Source: Accumulibacter sp.
GTDB lineage: Bacteria; Pseudomonadota; Gammaproteobacteria; Burkholderiales; Rhodocyclaceae
Direction: 5' to 3'
DNA: 8,528 nt
Assembly (NCBI GenBank): GCA_031274075.1
Contig: JAISQQ010000409.1
Location: forward strand, 1-8,528
In this document: piece by piece, positions 6,487-8,528 of the stretch
Layout: every line of letters begins with the position of its first letter
How positions within the stretch are numbered: position 1 is the stretch's first letter
Program-made: the position numbers and the translations under genes
The notes under the pieces: model-generated
Told to the model about the DNA's origin: nothing
Database searches by the model: none
What the model saw: only the letters and a program-made list of their open reading frames with translations

Positions 6487-7194
6487 ATGATCGAACGTCG
6501 TCCTTTCAGCGGCCTGGGTGGAGCCGATCACGGCTGGCTCGACACCCGGCATCACTTCTCCTTCGCCGACTACCATGATCCCGGGCGGATGAACTGGGGC
6601 GCGCTGCGCGTCTGGAACGACGACGCCATCGCGCCGGGAACGGGTTTCCCGCCGCATCCGCACGCCGACATGGAGATCGTCACCTACGTGCGCGAAGGCG
6701 CCATTTCCCATCGGGACAGCCTGGGCAACGAAGGCCGCACCGAGGCCGGCGACGTGCAGGTGATGAGCGCGGGCACGGGCATCCGCCATTCCGAATACAA
6801 TCATGAGCCGGGCGTCACGCGCATCTTTCAGATCTGGATCATTCCCAAGCGCCGGGGCGGAACGCCTTCCTGGGGCTCCAAACCCTTCCCCAAGGGCGAC
6901 CGCTCCGGCCAGTTCGTGGCGCTGGCCAGCGGCCTGGAAGGCGATGGCGACGCGCTGCCGATCCGCGCCGACGCCCGGGTGCTCGGCGCGACGCTGAAAG
7001 CGGGCGAAACGGCCGAGTACCGCTGCGGCGCGGACCGCTACGCCTACCTGGTGCCGGCCAGGGGACGGGTCGAGGTGAACGGCGTCGCGCTGCAAGCCGG
7101 CGACGGCGCGGCGATCCGCGACGAGGACGGCATCCGCGTCACCGCGCGCGAAGACGCCGAACTGGTGCTGGTGGACGCGGCCGCGGCCGATTGA
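6487..7194 (+). CDS. Pirin family bicupin protein (YhhW-like)
   Basis: The 235-residue product has the length of E. coli YhhW (about 231). The N-terminal cupin carries the metal site: His57 and His59 in PPHPHADMEIVTYV (55-68), and His101 and Glu103 in GTGIRHSEYN (97-106), the same spacing as in human pirin and YhhW. RPFSGLG and the metal-loop residues are intact. The C-terminal cupin (about 160-235) is more divergent, as is normal. Several bacterial pirins open the flavonol quercetin with oxygen; others bind partner enzymes such as pyruvate dehydrogenase, so the substrate here is not certain. The start at 6487 has a good Shine-Dalgarno. It is transcribed away from dusB from its own promoter and is followed 93 bp later by the glucose dehydrogenase gene on the same strand; no terminator is seen between them. 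Confidence 0.93.
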   Translation: MIERRPFSGLGGADHGWLDTRHHFSFADYHDPGRMNWGALRVWNDDAIAPGTGFPPHPHADMEIVTYVREGAISHRDSLGNEGRTEAGDVQVMSAGTGIRHSEYNHEPGVTRIFQIWIIPKRRGGTPSWGSKPFPKGDRSGQFVALASGLEGDGDALPIRADARVLGATLKAGETAEYRCGADRYAYLVPARGRVEVNGVALQAGDGAAIRDEDGIRVTAREDAELVLVDAAAAD

Positions 7195-7224
7195 GCCGTG
7201 CCCGGAAAACCAGCGGCGCGAGCC

Positions 7225-7249
7225 TATCCCCACGAACTTATCCCCACGA
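7225..7249. repeat. Short direct repeat TATCCCCACGA (two copies)
   Basis: TATCCCCACGA occurs at 7225-7235 and again at 7239-7249 (14-bp period), with a partial third copy, CTATCC, at 7252-7257. It lies in the 93-bp gap before the glucose dehydrogenase gene. It may be a regulatory site or slippage; function unknown. Confidence 0.35.
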
Positions 7250-7287
7250 CCCTATCCATTTTCCCATCCCCAGCAAGGAGTTCCACC

Positions 7288-8528
7288 ATGCGATCCAGCT
7301 CATCGACACTCTTCCTCGCCGCCACCCTTGGACTGGCCGCCTGCGCCGCCACCGGCCCCACGGCGGTTTCCCCGGCGCCGCTCGCCGCCGAAGCCTTCGC
7401 TTCCAGGGTGCTGGTCACCGGCCTGGACTTCCCCTGGGACATGGTCTGGGGGCCGGACAATTACCTGTGGGTAACGGAACGCCAGGGCAAGCGCATTACC
7501 CGCGTCGATCCCGAAAGCGGCGAGAAACAGGTGGCCGCCACGCTGCCCGCGGCCCACGCCGGCCCGCAGCACGAAGGCGTCCTCGGCCTGGCGCTCGCGC
7601 CCGATTTCCTGCAGCCGGGCAGCCGCAATTATGTTTACACCAGCTACACCTATCTCGACGGCCAGAACGAGCATGCCCGGATCGCGCGCCTGCAATACGA
7701 TCCGCAAACCCGGCGACTCGGCCAGGAGACGAGCCTCCTGGACGGCCTGCCGGCGGGCAACGACCACAACGGTGGCCGCCTGCGCTTCGGGCCGGACGGC
7801 AAGCTCTATTACACCCTCGGCGAACAGGGGCACAACCAGGGCGCGAACTTCTGTAAACCAATCCTGGCCCAGCGCGCGCCGACGCAGGCCGAAGTGGACA
7901 GGAAGGACTACAGCGCCTACGCCGGCAAGACCCTGCGCCTCGAAGCGGACGGCTCCATCCCGGCCGACAATCCGCTGGTCAAGGGCGTCAGGAGCCACCT
8001 GTTCACCTACGGCCACCGCAATCCGCAAGGGCTGGCCTTTGTCGGCGACATCCTGTATTCGACCGAGCAAGGCCCGTCCTCGGACGACGAGTTGAATATC
8101 CTGGTTCCGGGCGGCAACTACGGCTGGCCCCAGGTCGCCGGCTTCCGCGACGACGCGGCCTACGCCTACGCCAACTATTCGGCGGCGGCGGGCTGCGCCG
8201 CGCTCAAGTTCGACCCCAACGCCATCCCCAAGGGCGTGCCGATCCAGAAAGAGAGCGAATGGAACGCGCCGGATTTCCAGGCGCCGCTCAAGACCTTCTT
8301 CACCGTGCGCGACGGCTACGCTTTCACCGACGCCACCTGCGGCGACCTGTCCTACCTGTGCTGGCCGACCATCGCGCCGTCCAGCGTGGCCTACTATCCG
8401 CGCGACGGCAAGATCAAGGGATGGGGCAACTCGCTGCTGATCACCTCGCTCAAGAACGGCGCGCTCTACCGCGTGCCGCTCTCCGCCGACGGCAAGGGCG
8501 TGCAAGGCGACGTCGCCAAGTATTTCCA
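7288..8528 (+). CDS. gdhB: Soluble-type PQQ glucose dehydrogenase, lipoprotein form (3' end outside window)
   Basis: 413 codons are open to the window edge; the stop lies beyond. The protein closely follows Acinetobacter calcoaceticus soluble GDH, a beta-propeller that oxidises glucose and other aldoses to lactones with PQQ and calcium in the periplasm. Key matches are catalytic His160 with Asp159 in GNDHNGGRL (157-165), PQQ-contacting Arg244-Asn245 in GHRNPQGLAF (242-251), and the calcium loop EQGPSSDDE (260-268). NYGWP, YANYSAAA, KESEW, the cysteine pair Cys351/Cys358 (the disulfide of the family) and Lys389 in SLKNG are also present. The two late arginines (406/408 in A. calcoaceticus) fall past the edge. 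The equivalent of Gln76 is unclear: Gln94 or His95. Residues 1-19 form a lipoprotein signal with lipobox LAAC (Cys19); Ala at +2 suggests the outer membrane. AAGGAG (7275-7280) is 7 nt before the ATG. Confidence 0.92.
   Translation, partial: MRSSSSTLFLAATLGLAACAATGPTAVSPAPLAAEAFASRVLVTGLDFPWDMVWGPDNYLWVTERQGKRITRVDPESGEKQVAATLPAAHAGPQHEGVLGLALAPDFLQPGSRNYVYTSYTYLDGQNEHARIARLQYDPQTRRLGQETSLLDGLPAGNDHNGGRLRFGPDGKLYYTLGEQGHNQGANFCKPILAQRAPTQAEVDRKDYSAYAGKTLRLEADGSIPADNPLVKGVRSHLFTYGHRNPQGLAFVGDILYSTEQGPSSDDELNILVPGGNYGWPQVAGFRDDAAYAYANYSAAAGCAALKFDPNAIPKGVPIQKESEWNAPDFQAPLKTFFTVRDGYAFTDATCGDLSYLCWPTIAPSSVAYYPRDGKIKGWGNSLLITSLKNGALYRVPLSADGKGVQGDVAKYF

Noticed and set aside
7239..7249. TTATCCCCA resembling a DnaA box (TTATCCACA)
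   Set aside because: There is one mismatch, no cluster of further boxes, no AT-rich unwinding segment, and no dnaA or dnaN nearby.

Overview
The window looks like chromosomal DNA from a GC-rich betaproteobacterium. The reasons are the dusB-fis-purH gene order, a short 78-residue Fis, and GC-rich codon use; something near the Rhodocyclales is my guess, but no marker in the window fixes the order. It contains seven protein genes: purD, an Rpn/PD-(D/E)XK nuclease gene, purH, fis, dusB, a pirin gene, and a PQQ glucose dehydrogenase gene cut by the right edge.

Layout. Positions 1-1269 (minus) hold purD. Positions 1270-2942 are an accessory interval dense in repeats. It contains a CACAGAG-type dispersed repeat beside purD and a hairpin. 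Next comes a 1,088-bp cassette (1439-2526) with 20-bp terminal inverted repeats (18/20) and an exact 8-bp flanking duplication, GTTTCCGA; this cassette carries the Rpn-family gene. A 227-bp inverted-repeat-bounded element (2625-2851) follows, and inside it lie three GTAG-headed REP-like hairpins. Positions 2943-5890 (minus) hold the compact dusB-fis-purH cluster, in which dusB and fis overlap by ATGA. Positions 5891-6486 form a divergent intergenic region with a good sigma70-type promoter for the rightward genes. Positions 6487-7194 (plus) encode a pirin-family cupin. Positions 7288-8528 (plus) encode a soluble-type PQQ glucose dehydrogenase with a lipoprotein signal.

How the genes relate. 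PurD (step 2) and PurH (last two steps) belong to de novo purine synthesis, and purH is often next to purD in related bacteria; here about 1.67 kb of mobile or repeat DNA separates them. DusB (tRNA dihydrouridine synthase) and Fis (nucleoid protein) form the conserved dusB-fis pair. Pirin and the glucose dehydrogenase are separate metabolic genes that read rightward.

The most interesting part is the Rpn cassette. Its ends and target duplication are those of a transposed unit, yet the only gene inside is a nuclease of a family linked to phage defence. That gene also has a strong Shine-Dalgarno (AGGAGG) in front of an in-frame internal ATG, while its own start has none. This matches the reported Rpn arrangement in which an internal start makes a C-terminal inhibitor of the full-length nuclease. 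The cassette could therefore be a mobile, self-contained toxin/antitoxin-like defence unit; this is inference from sequence layout.
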